The position numbers and the translations under genes are program-made. A model generated the notes under the pieces. The model did no database searches. It worked only from the letters and a program-made list of their open reading frames with translations, and was not told the origin of the DNA. Shown here one piece after another: positions 46,760-57,774 of a stretch of DNA of 64,000 bases (its first letter is position 1; every line of letters begins with the position of its first letter). This DNA is from Schistocerca nitens (taxonomy: Eukaryota > Arthropoda > Insecta > Orthoptera > Acrididae): contig NC_064614.1 of the NCBI RefSeq assembly GCF_023898315.1, positions 76,954,501 to 77,018,500 of the forward strand, in the 5' to 3' direction.

Positions 46760-49535
46760 TTGAGTTAATACATTTCTAAGGAGTAGGATTCGTTATGAAT
46801 AGAGAGGTAGGAGGGGCAGTGAGATACTGTGAACAGATCAGTGATAGGATTATCCGCATCAGAACTGACAACAAATCAACACCGACCACTTTACTTCAGA
46901 TATACATGCAAACATCGCATGACGAAGATGGAAAGATAGCGAAAGCTTATCATATTAAACAGGTAATTCACTACGTAAAGGGAGATGAAAATCTAATAGT
47001 GACTGGGGATTGGAATGCGATTTTAGGGGAAGGAGTAGAAGAAAGGCTTGCGGCAGAATGTGGTCCTGATAGTAGGAATTAGAGAGAAGAAAGAGTAGCT
47101 TCCTACAATAAATTTCAACTAGTCATAGCAAATTGTTCAACAATCAAAAGGGGAGAAGGTAAACTTGGAAAACGCCGGGAGATACTGAAAGTCTTAAGGC
47201 AGATTACACCTTGGTGAAACAGAGATTTCGTTATCAGATTTTTCATTGTAAGACGTTCCCAAGAGCAGATATAGGGTTAGATCACAATTCAGTAGTGATG
47301 AAGAGTAGGCTGAAATTTAAGATACTCAGGAAGGATCAATGATGATAGAAGTGGGATGCAGAAGTACTAAGGAATGAGGAGATATGCTTGAAGTTCTCTT
47401 AGGCTGTAGATACTGCGATAAGGAATAGCTCAGTAGGCAGTTTAGTTGAAGAGGAGTGGACGTATGGAAAGGGCAATAGCAGAATTTGAAAAAAAAAAAA
47501 AAAGAAAGAAAGAACAGTACAAAGAAAGTAACTGAGGAGAAACCACGGGTAAGGGAAGAAATATGTCAGTCAATTCATGAAAGAAGGAAATACAGAAGCT
47601 TTCAGAAAAATTGAGGCATACAGAAATATAAGTCGCTTAGAAACGAAATAAACAGGAAGTGCGGAGATCCTAAGGCGAAATAGAAGCATGACGAATGTGA
47701 AGAAATAGAGGAAGAAATGACTGTCGAAGGGCTTACTCGGCATACAGAAAAGACGAAAGAACCTTCGGTGAAATTAAAAGCAAGAGTGATAACATTAAGA
47801 GTGAAGTAACACTTCACCCGTAAATGAAGAGGAGAGAGTGGACAAGTGGAAAGAGTACACTGAAGATCTCTATGAGGGGGAAGGTTTGTCTGACGACGTT
47901 ACAAAAGAAGAAACAGGAATCGATATGCAGGAGATAGGACATTGAGAACCAGAATCAAAATTTAAAAGGGCTTAGGAAGACTTGGGATAATATAAGATGG
48001 AACAGATACATAAAAGTCTAAAATTCTAAAATGACTGGAGGCAGTGGCAACAAAACGACTGTTCACGTTGGAATGTATAATGTATGAGTCTTGAGATATA
48101 TCATCCGACTTTGGTAAAAAAATATCACTTCACACAATTCTGAAGATAGCAAGAGCTGACTAGTGAAAGAATTACTGCACAATCAGTTAACTGTTTCTGC
48201 ATCCAAGTCGCTGACAGGAATAATATGCAGGAGAGGGTTACGTAACGATCAATTTGGCTTTAGGAAAGGAAAAGACACCAGAGAGGCAATTCTGATGTTG
48301 CGGTTGATAATTGAATCAAGACATATTCATAGCATATGTCAATCTGAAAAACGCATTCGACAATGTCAGAGGGTACAAGATGTTCGAAGTTCTGAGAAAA
48401 ATAAGGGTAAGCTACAGGTAAAGACGGGCGACAAGCAACATGTACATACAAGAGCCAAGAGGGGACAATAAGAGTGAAAGACCATGAAGAGCGGCGCAGA
48501 TTAAAAAGTGTGTGAGAGAGGGACATAGTCTTTCGTCTCTACTGTTCAGTTTAAATTCTAAGTAGTAATGACGGAATTGAGAAACGGTCGAAGAAAAGGA
48601 TTACAAAATGGTTCTGAGAACTATGGGACTTAACATCTATGGTCATTAGTCCCCTAGAACTGAGAACTACTTAAACCTAACTAACCTAAAGACAGCACAC
48701 AACACCCAGGCGTCAGGAGGCAGAGAAAATCCCTGACCCCGCCGGGAATCGAACCCGGGAACCCGGTCGTGGGAAGCGAGAACGCTACCAAAAGGATTAC
48801 AATTTAAGTTGATAAGATGTCAAGATTCGCTGATGACAATGATGTCCAGAGTGAAAGTGAAGAAGTATATGATCTGCCCAATGGAAAGAAAAATCTAATG
48901 AGTACAGAAAACTGATTAAGAGTTAAATGAAGAAAAACTAAAGTAATTAGAAGTAGGGGAAATGAGACCTGCGAGAATCTTAACATCAGAATTGGTGATC
49001 ATGAAGTAGATGAAGTTAAGGAATTATGCTACCTAGGCAGCAAAATAACCAATGACAGACGGAGCAAGGAGGACATAAAAAGCAGACTAGCACTGGAGAA
49101 AGGGGCATTCCTGCCCAGGAGAGGTATACTAGTTTCCAACATAGGCCTTAATTTGAGGAAGAAATTTCTGAGAATGTACGTTCGGAGCATGGCATTGTAT
49201 GGTAATGAAACATGGACTACAGGAAAAGCGGAACAGAAGAGAATCAAAGCGGTTGAGATGCGGTGCTACAGACGAATGTTGAAAATTAGGTAGACTGATA
49301 GGGTAAGGAAATATCGGCAAGATGAAGGGACAGGATGGTAGGACATCAGTTAAGAGATCAGTGAATAATTTCCATGGTACTAGAGGGAGCTGTAGAGGGT
49401 CAAAACTGTAGAAAATAAGAAATTGGAATACACCCAATAATAATTGAGGACGTAGGTTGCAAGTACTGCACCGAGATGAAGAGTTTGGCACAGGAAAAGA
49501 ATTCGCGGCGGCCGCATTAAACCATTCAGGAGACT
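46760..49535 (+). mobile_element. RTE-like LINE, long decayed copy
   Basis: Follows the full domain order with many lesions. Endonuclease, about 46785-47080: VMNREVGGAV, LLQIYMQTSHDEDGKIAKAY, ENLIVTGDWNAILGEGVEE, the GDWNA box being catalytic. Linker around 47450-47940. RT fingers: LRNDQFGFRKGKDTREAILM (48240-48300), with FDNV retained but the preceding aspartate changed to N. Palm: SRFADDNDVQSE (about 48820), catalytic FADD kept. C-terminal part: YLGSKITNDRRSKEDIK, SMALYGNETWT, VEMRCYRRMLKIR (49030-49290). The 3' end is about 49535. A type B SINE breaks it just before the palm. Confidence 0.85.
48607..48789 (-). mobile_element. SINE type B, head-truncated, 13-bp target duplication
   Basis: Antisense type B copy whose tRNA-like head stops at gagaacgctacc, lacking the first 20 or so bases seen in the other two type B copies. 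Direct repeats aaaaggattacaa at 48594-48606 and 48790-48802 are identical. It is nested in the RTE-like LINE. Confidence 0.93.
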
Positions 49536-52222
49536 AAGGGCTCAAAAAAGGGACATGATTGTTTGGGCAAGTGATGTCAAGTGGGCCTCAGTAGCCGAGG
49601 TCGTTAATGCACGCCTGTGCAATGGCACTAGAATCGCTGGTAAGTGGGAGGGGAGAAACGTTGCTAAAATGCTTAAAACAACGTTTCAAAAGGTAAAACA
49701 CGAATATTTGTCTATGGATTACTGCAGAGAAGTCCATATATCGATATTTACAGATTATCACAATTTGCTTTTCACTTTTTCTTCGTCGAATAGTACAAAG
49801 CAGTAACAAAAAAAAATAAACTGTACATTTCCAGAATGAATGTGCTCTAATTTCTGCTTGTCTGACAGGTTAGAAATAAGTCCCCGGCCGTGACTCGAAG
49901 CTGGGAAGTTTGCCTCTCACAGGCTAGTTTCATTTCGACTGAAGTAACAGAGCACGGCTCGCAACCCTACGTCACGACTTCGTTTTCGCCAGCACTTCAG
50001 CTCTCGTCTTTCGAAAAAGCTCTGCTGCACAACCCGCTGACCCAGCACTGTCGGAAGGATTTATATTGCATCTGCCTGCTGAAATCAAAACCTGCAGATT
50101 CGATTCCCAGTCGAACACACAGTCTGAATCCGTCAGGAAACTTCAAGTGGAACATTGGTTAGTTGGCTGTCTGGTTGTATATATAGGGTGCTCAGCAGCA
50201 AAGTCATTAGTGCTCTCACTAAACTGCATGAAGACGAATGTTACTAAAATTTTTATATCTATGTTTCAAAAGGTAAAACACTTTATACAAATGTGATACA
50301 GCTTGTTCCATTGTCATTCACGCCTTTACAAATGGTTTTTAAGTTCCGTTGTTAGAGTATACGGAGTACAACGACACAGAGTTAAAATAATGTAAAAACG
50401 AGTTATGACTGGCTTATCACTCTGAAGAACACGAAGAAACAGCTATCCTGAAAATACACCACAATCCTGTACCTGATGACCTATGTAAAAGGCAGCACAT
50501 TACTCAGAATATTACAAAAGCACATTACTGAGAATATTACAAAAACGAACCATATTCGTTTGATTGTCCCGTAAAATATACTCTTTTACATCCACATTAC
50601 GTTGGCTCGCTTTGACGACTCCTTGTAATAGCCGAAAGGAAGACACAAGGCTCTTGATAATAGGGAGACATAGGTGTTACGGGATGAACGTAAATGGCTA
50701 AGAAACAATACCACAACAGCTTGCAGAGAGTATTGCCAAACATGAAGGAGCGGATTCTTATCAGGAACGCAAATCCTTCCATATACTGGACGTATGATTT
50801 ACTGCCTGACAAACCGTGAACCACAACCTAAATATTCGCTTTAGATGAAAAGAAGTCCGGCAAATAAGTGTGTATTGGTGTCTAGAGCATTTGTACTAGA
50901 GTGATCTAGCTGTGAAGATCTGCAAACATAAATAAAAGGTGTTGGAACACTGACATAATAATTGGCGAAGTGGGAAATAGGTTCCTGGGAGGGAGCTTGG
51001 AAAATATTTAATAAGTAAAAGCGTGGTAAGAGAATACTTAGAGTGACTTTATTGAATATCACTGAGGACTCACCGACGCCATAATTAAGTCCTGCGCAGA
51101 GGGCGGCTAGAAGCAGTGAATGCGTGGCTAATGGCGTTGCACCTATAACAAGAGGTACAAGACATGTGGGCTGCCGGGGGCAGGAAGACATCCGCTAAGT
51201 CCCATTGGCTGATCCGACTGCTGGGACTACGGACGACGGCGTTAGCTCACCTGTGACCTCATCTCAGGGCTGGCTCGACTTGGGTACGGGATTATTGGGT
51301 ATACATTGGGTATACTATGGGTTTCCTGTAACTCCGGTTTGATAGATGTAGCACGTTGCAAACGGTAGTCGCATACGCATAAATAATGTTAGCGTAGGTT
51401 ACAGAAGTAGATATCTTCGACGGGAGATTAAATCATAATCTTCGTACTATACGGACCACACACCATATACGAGTCGATCAGATCGAGACTAAGATAAAAT
51501 AGGACTAATTGAAGCTCCTAAGCTAAGAAACTTATATATGTTCTAAGTAATCTGTACCATAAACCATGCAGAGTGGAAATGCAGTTGTGGATGTAGATAT
51601 CCCACCTACCTAATAGCCTGTATGTCCAGCTTTGGCACGGATAATAGCAGCGACAACTACTGGCCTTGTGATACGAAACATTATCTAACTGAAAAATTAC
51701 AGTAGTTCGGGAAACACGATCGTCATGAAGGGATATGAGTTATCTGCAACTAGTGCACGATTCTTCTTGGCTGTCATGATGCCTTGCACGAGCTCCACTG
51801 GACCCATGGAGCCCAGAGTATAATGGAGTCGCCGCCGGTTTGTCCCAGCCTCGCAGCACGGGCGACAAGGAGCTGTTCCCCTGGAGGACGACTGATTCGC
51901 GCCCTCCCATCAGCTGGATGAAGAAGGTATCAGGATTCATCAGACCATGCAACGCTCTGGTACTGCGCCAACGTCCAGTGTCGATGGTCAAACGCCTATT
52001 TCACTCGTAGTTTCGATGTTGTGATGTTAACATTGGCACATGCATGGGTCGTCGGCTGCGGAGGTCCATCATTTGGGGTGTTCGGTGCACTCTGTGTTCA
52101 GATAAACTTGTATCCTGCCCAGTATTAAACTCTGATGTTAGTTCCGCAACAGTTCGCCTCCTGTCCTGTTTTACCAGTCTGCCCGGCCTACGATATCTGA
52201 CATCTTCAATGAGAGGTGGTCG
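49536..52222. other. Interval with small repeats, no gene recognised
   Basis: Contains a diverged direct repeat of about 45 bp (around 49659-49704 and 50237-50283, sharing gtttcaaaaggtaaaacac) enclosing a tRNA-like SINE end at 50090-50150 (gattcgattcccagtcgaac, then gtcaggaaacttcaag). A 25-bp tandem duplication is at 50496-50545. An antisense 116-codon frame (50841-51191) and the 51600-52220 stretch look like old repeats I cannot name. No host gene can be supported. Confidence 0.4.
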
Positions 52223-52233
52223 CCTAACCCCAT

Positions 52234-52435
52234 CGCCGGCCGTGGTGGCCGTGCGGTTCTGGCGCTGCAGTCCGGAACCGTGGGACTGCTACGGTCGCAG
52301 GTTCGGATCCTCCCTCGGGCATGGGTGTGTGTGATGTCCTTAGGTTAGTTAGGTTTAAGTAGTTCTAAGCTCTAGGGGACTTATGACCTAAGATGTTGAG
52401 TCCCATAGTGCTCAGAGCCATTTGAACCATTTGAA
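52234..52435 (+). mobile_element. SINE type A, perfect 11-bp target duplication
   Basis: Plus-strand copy: gtggccgtgcggttctggcg, ggttcggatcctccctcggg, then the standard body to gccatttgaaccatttgaa. Direct repeats cctaaccccat at 52223-52233 and 52436-52446 are identical. The host is an unassigned repeat-like sequence. Confidence 0.94.
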
Positions 52436-52747
52436 CCTAACCCCATAACGTCTGGACGCGGTTTCACCTTGGTTTCGCCACGTATTGAAGATACCGACCA
52501 GTTTCCGAAATATTCGTGCAGAGTCCTCCAACCAGCGCAATCTGTCTCGTCAATCTCAGATAGCCAACCCGATCACTGATACTGCAAGCACCTGCCTAGC
52601 AGTCATTCTTCACCAAGTGACGTTGCTATCGTCTAGACTGGTGTATGCCGACAGTAGGTCGGTAGTCATAATTCTGGTCGATCAATGTACGATCGAGAGC
52701 GTCATGCATGATCCCACTCCTCAGGAATCTTTACTTGAAGACAAAAT

Positions 52748-53073
52748 TACTTCTCTCCAACGTAACATCGTAGAAGCGGACTGTTTGACAGGCGAGGGAG
52801 TTTTTATACCCTAAATCCCACTTATACATAACAATTTACGATTTAGCTTTAAACATGAACAATTCTCGTCGAGCTTGTGTTACGCCATGACCATAAACAA
52901 AGCACAAGGCCAGGCGTTGTGTGTTGTGTCAGTGGGAGATAGTACAGTTGCATTTCGCTCTACGATTCCTGCGTGGCTCTCTCCCATAGTAATTTTGGAA
53001 GTCAAAAACGAATTCAATGCAAACGAAATCTCGGGCACAACTGTAAATAAATATCTCGATAATGTCTGCTTTC
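52748..53073 (+). mobile_element. Helitron helicase fragment, left arm of inverted repeat
   Basis: Reads LTGEGVFIP, a TAA, IPLIHNNLRFSFKHEQF, then LCYAMTINKAQGQALCVVSV. The FAMTINKAQGQ-type motif with its upstream VFIPRIPL-type segment is characteristic of the C-terminal end of Pif1-like helicases in Helitrons. The fragment continues to NKYLDNVCF. By my reading it differs from the reverse complement of 54788-55113 at only three of 326 positions, with no gaps. The in-frame TAA (52812-52814) is in both arms, so the piece was already dead before duplication. Confidence 0.8.
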
Positions 53074-53084
53074 ATTGCTGGTAT

Positions 53085-53163
53085 ATATAATGTCGTGTGA
53101 CTAGGGCCTCCGGTCGGGAAGACTTTTCGCCTGGTGCAAGTCTTTCGATTTGACGCCACTTCG
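53085..53163 (+). repeat. Short repeat piece after the left arm
   Basis: gtcgtgtgactagggcctcc, cctggtgcaagtctttcgat and ttgacgccacttcggcgac look like a piece of an insect interspersed repeat I have seen in SINE-like contexts (memory only). It separates the left Helitron arm from the in-frame repeat region. Confidence 0.4.
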
Positions 53164-54144
53164 GCGACTGTCATTGCTGATGATTCCAGTACAGATAGGG
53201 GTCGAAACGACACAACTCGACTTCAAACATCTTCACTCACTACTCAGTTTACAACTCTCCAATCCATTCCAGTCATATTCTTCTTTTTGTCTTTTCTCTC
53301 GTATTTCGCCGTCGCTATTTTCATTTCTCATTCTCCATTTTTTCGTCCGTCACAAGAGAGCTGCTCTCTGAAAAGCCGTCCAGATCCCGCGCCTGGCTTG
53401 CGTAACGCTGGTAAGTTACACTTCATCATTGCTGGCGATTCCGGCAGAGACGCATCGGAACCGCCGTATTTCCCCTTGCAGACATCTCCACTCGCTTGGT
53501 ATTTTACCATTGTGCTATCCTTTACCTTCATTCAATTCGTTTTCTCTCCCGTATTCTTTCCTCGGCACGGAAAAGCGGTCCAGATCACGCTCCCCGGCTG
53601 CTATAAGCCTCTTTGCACCTGCGAGCATCGTGCCACTTTACTCGTCGTCGCGGCCGATTCCGGTGGAGAACGGGGCCGAAACACAAAAGCGCAGAGGGAA
53701 GCTGCCGGCGGGCGAAGACTGCTGCCGCGGTATGCGGCGCGCCTGACCCCCAGTCAGCCCGTCGCGATTATGTCGGGCGGCGGCGCTTTGTGGCGGCCTG
53801 CGGCGGCCCGCGCATTGTTCATCAATTGCAAATTCCTTGGGTCGGGGCGCCCCCACTCCTTTGTGTTCGCCGGCGCGGCGCTGCGGCTGCATCAAGGGAG
53901 CAGCGCTGCGCTATCCCGCCCAGAACGCCGCCGCTGCCTCGGCGGACGCACAGTAGTAAACGCGTGCCCCTGGGAGGCGGGCAGCCCGCCGGACCCCACG
54001 CCCGATCGCCCAGGACGCGACGCGATCGATCAGTCTCGCGGGAGGCGGACCACCCCAACCCCTGTCCTTCCGCTCTGCCTGTTCACCCCGCCCGCTCCCA
54101 GTGGAGTGTTCCTGACCCGATTCCGACACGCCGTAAACATATGA
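53134..54144 (+). CDS. Hypothetical 336-codon frame with in-frame degenerate repeats
   Basis: Open from ATG 53134 to the stop at 54144, in the core between two inverted Helitron fragments. Three related peptides recur in one frame: VIADDSSTDRGRN, IIAGDSGRDASEP and VVAADSGGERGRN. The DNA anchor gattcc lies at 53182, 53437 and 53656, spacings of 255 and 219 bp, both divisible by three. Two hydrophobic segments follow the first two repeats (FFFLSFLSYFAVAIFI; WYFTIVLSFTFIQFVFSPVF) and could be membrane-spanning. The C-terminal third is GC-driven, low-complexity and open in several frames. I recognise no domain. It may be a captured gene piece or chance; the 53129-53163 part belongs to a repeat, so the start is doubtful. 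Confidence 0.3.
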   Translation: MQVFRFDATSATVIADDSSTDRGRNDTTRLQTSSLTTQFTTLQSIPVIFFFLSFLSYFAVAIFISHSPFFRPSQESCSLKSRPDPAPGLRNAGKLHFIIAGDSGRDASEPPYFPLQTSPLAWYFTIVLSFTFIQFVFSPVFFPRHGKAVQITLPGCYKPLCTCEHRATLLVVAADSGGERGRNTKAQREAAGGRRLLPRYAARLTPSQPVAIMSGGGALWRPAAARALFINCKFLGSGRPHSFVFAGAALRLHQGSSAALSRPERRRCLGGRTVVNACPWEAGSPPDPTPDRPGRDAIDQSRGRRTTPTPVLPLCLFTPPAPSGVFLTRFRHAVNI

Positions 54145-54200
54145 AATTACACGCCCTCGCTCGCTGCACCGACAGCGTTCGGCCGCGGTTTCCAACAACG
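53640..54200. other. CpG island-like core
   Basis: By far the most GC- and CpG-rich stretch in the window (for example cggcggcgctttgtggcggc near 53778 and cgacgcgatcgatcagtctc near 54017). It sits centrally between the two 326-bp inverted arms. It could be promoter-like host DNA captured by an element or an unmethylated regulatory region. No core promoter motif stands out. Confidence 0.5.
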
Positions 54201-54787
54201 TTCCGTGCTTGTCTGGCAGTTAACGCCACTCTGAACACAGTCGAGACTCGTTAAACGGTCGCACCCCAGATTTCCCACTTTACAGGCTATTTTTTAACAA
54301 ATAAAATCTGCACGCAACAGTTTCCGGACAGCGTATCGTTGTAACTTGTCGTTCTGTGAATTTCACAGCCATCAGCAACACAAAGGACAACAGTAAATTC
54401 AGTGCTGGGTTTCAACCGATGTACTCGAATGCGTAATTAATTTGCGGGTGTGTAATGTTTGTTACTTGTGTGTAGGACAATGACTGAAAGGACCGTAATA
54501 TGTTATTTCTTCTGTTCTACTGCTGTGATATTACATATTTCAAGGACACATTGGACTGTAGTCCTGCTGCATGCACTACAGTGTAATCAAATGTCAGATA
54601 AAGTGATGCTAATAGCAACATTTTTCAGAAGTCAGATTATCAACAAGGTTTTCATTGGGCATGTGGTAATAATCAGAGGCATCAGACAGCTGTGTACTAC
54701 ATGAAAATTGTTTTGGACCACCTGCTTTCCTTGAAACATGATGCCTTCGTCAACTTCATTGGCATAATTTAATATTTAACTAACTGA

Positions 54788-55113
54788 GAAAGCAGACATT
54801 ATCGAGATATTTATTTACAGTTGTGCCCGAGATTTCGTTTGCATTGAATTCGTTTTTGACTTCCAAAATTAATATGGGAGAGAGCCACGCAGGAATCGTA
54901 GAGCGAAATGCAACTGAACTATCTCCCACTGACACAACACACAACGCCTGGCCTTGTGCTTTGTTTATGGTCATGGCGTAACACAAGCTCGACGAGAATT
55001 GTTCATGTTTAAAGCTAAATCGTAAATTGTTATGTATAAGTGGGATTTAGGGTATAAAAACTCCCTTGCCTGTCAAACAGTCCGCTTCTACGATGTTACG
55101 TTGGAGAGAAGTA
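54788..55113 (-). mobile_element. Helitron helicase fragment, right arm of inverted repeat
   Basis: Minus-strand copy of the left arm, 326 bp, with the same two boundaries and three differences. It reads LCYAMTINKAQGQALCVVSVG and ends NKYLDNVCF. Outside it, 55114-55320 has no matching partner on the left side, so the symmetry stops exactly at the arm ends. Confidence 0.8.
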
Positions 55114-55419
55114 CGGTAACGGAAAGCGTGATCTGGGCGGAATTTTCCCTGGGGACGCTCGTTTGAGACGGATGACCAATGAAAAGGGGGAGGGCGACAT
55201 TTGCGAGATAAGGCGAAAGCAACCAGATGAAGTGCATGAATTGGAGAGATGTAAACAGATATGGAGGGCACTAGTGTCCTCAATGTTGAGCACCTTATAC
55301 AGACAACCAATCACCCAAATAACCTAAGATCCGCTTCAAACTTACTGTAAGATAAAAACTGTCTGTTTGACTGAGACTCGAATCTGTGGCATCTATGTTC
55401 TGAGAGGAAGTTATACACA

Positions 55420-56640
55420 CAAAAAAAAGTTCTGCTTCACCCCGGTTCCCAGAACTCCAGAGATAGACGTTGACTGTGGATATTGTATCACAGCCACAGT
55501 CCCTTCACTGTTCAGAAATGTCACTAAACCCCGCCCAGAGATGTAAACTACCACACAAACAAAATGGTTCAAATGGCTCTGAGCACTGTGGCACAACATC
55601 TGAGGTCATCAGTTCCCTAGAACTTAGAACTACTTAAACGTAACTAACCTAAGGACAACACACACATCCACGCTCGGGCAGTATTCGAACATGCGACCGT
55701 AACAGTCGCGCGGTTCCGGACTGAAGCGCCCAGAACCGCTCGGCCACAGCGCCCGGCTGAACAACCATACATGAACAGCGCCTATTATACGGAGGGGGTC
55801 CGACAGACGATCAGTTCCAGTCTTTCCAACAGGAAGGAGATACACGGTTCGTGTTGTATGTAGTTCAACCATGCGTAAACGGTCAACACCGCGATTCGAT
55901 CACCTCCGCATTGTTACTTTGTGGCAGGAAGAGCTCTCAACAAGGGAAGGGTCCAGGAGTCTCGGAGTGAACCAAAGCGATGTTTTTCGGACATGGAGGA
56001 GATACAGAGAGACAGGAAATGTCGATGATTGCCTCGCTCAGGCTGCCCAGGTGCTACTACAGCAGTGGATGACCGCTACCTACGGATTATGGCTCGGAGG
56101 AACCCTGCCAGCAACGCCACCATGTTGAAAAATGCTTTTCGTGCAGCACAGGACGTCGTGCGCAATAGGCTGCATGATGCGCAACTTCACTCCCGACGTC
56201 CATGGCGAAGTCCCTCTTTGCAACTACGACACTATGCAACGCGGTACAGATTGGCCCAACACCATGCCGAATGAGCCGCTCAGGACTGACATCTCGTTCT
56301 CTTCACCAATGAGTGTCATATATGCCTTCAACCAGAAAATCGTCGGAGACGTGTTTGGAGGCAACCTGATCAGGTTGAACGTCTTAAACACAATGTCCAG
56401 CAAGTGCAGCAGTGTGGAGGTTCCCTGCTGTTTTGGGTCGCTGGTGGTCATGGAAGGCGCCGTAACGGCTGTACGATACGTGAATGCCATCCTTCGACCG
56501 ATAGTGCAACCATATCGGCAACATATTGGTGAGGCATTAATCTTCATAGTCGACAATTTGCGCCCCTATCGTGCACATCTTGTGAATGACTTCCTTTCGA
56601 TAAGGAAAGAGTTAATACTACCAACATCCATATACTCGTA
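55420..56640 (+). mobile_element. Tc1-like transposon, 3'-truncated, with nested SINE
   Basis: Begins near aaaaagttctgcttcacccc (presumed left inverted repeat) and has a 5' untranslated part split by a SINE. The transposase starts at ATG 55871 (MRKRSTPRFDHLRIVTLWQE). Helix-turn-helix motifs: STREGSRSLGVNQSDVFRTW, then after shifts ATTAVDDRYLRIMARRNPAS and RNRLHDAQLHSRRPW. The first catalytic box at about 56303-56317 encodes FTNEC, so D is N. The second, VDNLRPYRAHL (about 56550), is kept. A small deletion removes the centre near 56440, and the third acidic region and right inverted repeat are missing. Inactive. Confidence 0.82.
55565..55757 (-). mobile_element. SINE type A in the Tc1-like 5' region
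   Basis: Antisense type A copy from tggttcaaatggctctgagc to the head gccacagcgcccggc. B box in reverse is attcgaacatgcgac. Flanking direct repeats are too short to be certain (aaca-like). It lies upstream of the transposase start. Confidence 0.9.
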
Positions 56641-57774
56641 TAAAATAGTATCTATAGCTTGTTTTGAATGTATTTAGTAAGGATGTCAAAACTTAATACA
56701 AATGCCTAAATTATTATATATGCGTACGCCACTATGAAGATTCGAATTTACAAGTAAACTTTAAGCTTTTACATTCAAGGGTGATTTTAGAGGATGTACG
56801 AAATTCGTTTCTCACTAATAGGCTTCCCTCCATATCGCAGCACATCGTTGGCGTCACCAAGTAACACGAACGGAAGCTCATTCAGGATCCGGTAAGGAAG
56901 GGTAATTTCAAGAAGTTTGCCTCTGTAACAAACTCAACAAGCGAAAAAGAAGAAAAAGAGGAGTGTGAGAGGAGACGATGAAAGTAATTAACGTCAGCCA
57001 AATTCTCTGCTCTTCGGAAAGAGATACCAGACTCTGAACCCAATTCAAACGGAAAACTTGGTGTTGTAATTCTTCCACTACGTAGACTTTTATAGCGATG
57101 AAAGTAATTTGCAAGAGTACGAAATCAGTAGGAGCACGATTAATTCGGTTTAAAATATGTTGTAACTGGCAATTAAATGTTAGCACCTTTTTTTTTCAGA
57201 CGATAGTTTCAACGACATGGTCTTAAAATGCGGAGTTAACTCGAGAGTTATTGCACCGTATTTTACGGCCATTTCCCTTGTAGTGACTACCATTATTTCA
57301 GGTAGTAAACACATTTATCATGACCATGCCCTTAACTGTTCTAAATCAGTACATATTTCCTTTGACATTTGTTTGCCTATTTAGAAGTGAATTAATAGGC
57401 GATTATTTTTTCAACCTGTAACTTGGTAATAGTAAACAATTTACTCAGCTCCCTCGTTCGAAGTACACTTCGCAGTGCATAACACAGTGTCTGGCGGCAT
57501 AAATTTGTACATTTTGAAGAAAATATGGGTAAGTAGATAAAAAAGGAAAATATGGACGAATAAAAAAAATATTTATAAAAACATTGGTGACTTTTCGTAC
57601 AGAAAAAGTCAGTTTAGTAGGATTTAAACACTGGTCTATTGCAGACCTTTAAGATACCACTAAATAATGCCACTATCTTATATCACACAGACGAAAGAAA
57701 TCTCAAAACTGATTGTGATATTTGTATGTCGTTTTTTTATTTTTTTATTTTATTTTATTTTTTATTATTATTAT
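56641..57774. other. AT-rich sequence, no gene recognised
   Basis: No transposon domain or long frame. A T-rich stretch precedes the LINE at its right edge, with tttttattttattttatttt at about 57742, probably the LINE tail in reverse. Confidence 0.45.

Noticed and set aside
50841-51191. Antisense 116-codon frame with hydrophobic segments and an aataaa downstream
   Set aside because: No domain, no homologous frame seen elsewhere in the window, and the sequence style suggests an old repeat. Not called a gene.
53613-54254. Alternative 213-codon frame in the CpG core
   Set aside because: Several overlapping frames are open here because GC-rich DNA has few stops; this one lacks the repeat structure of the 53134 frame.
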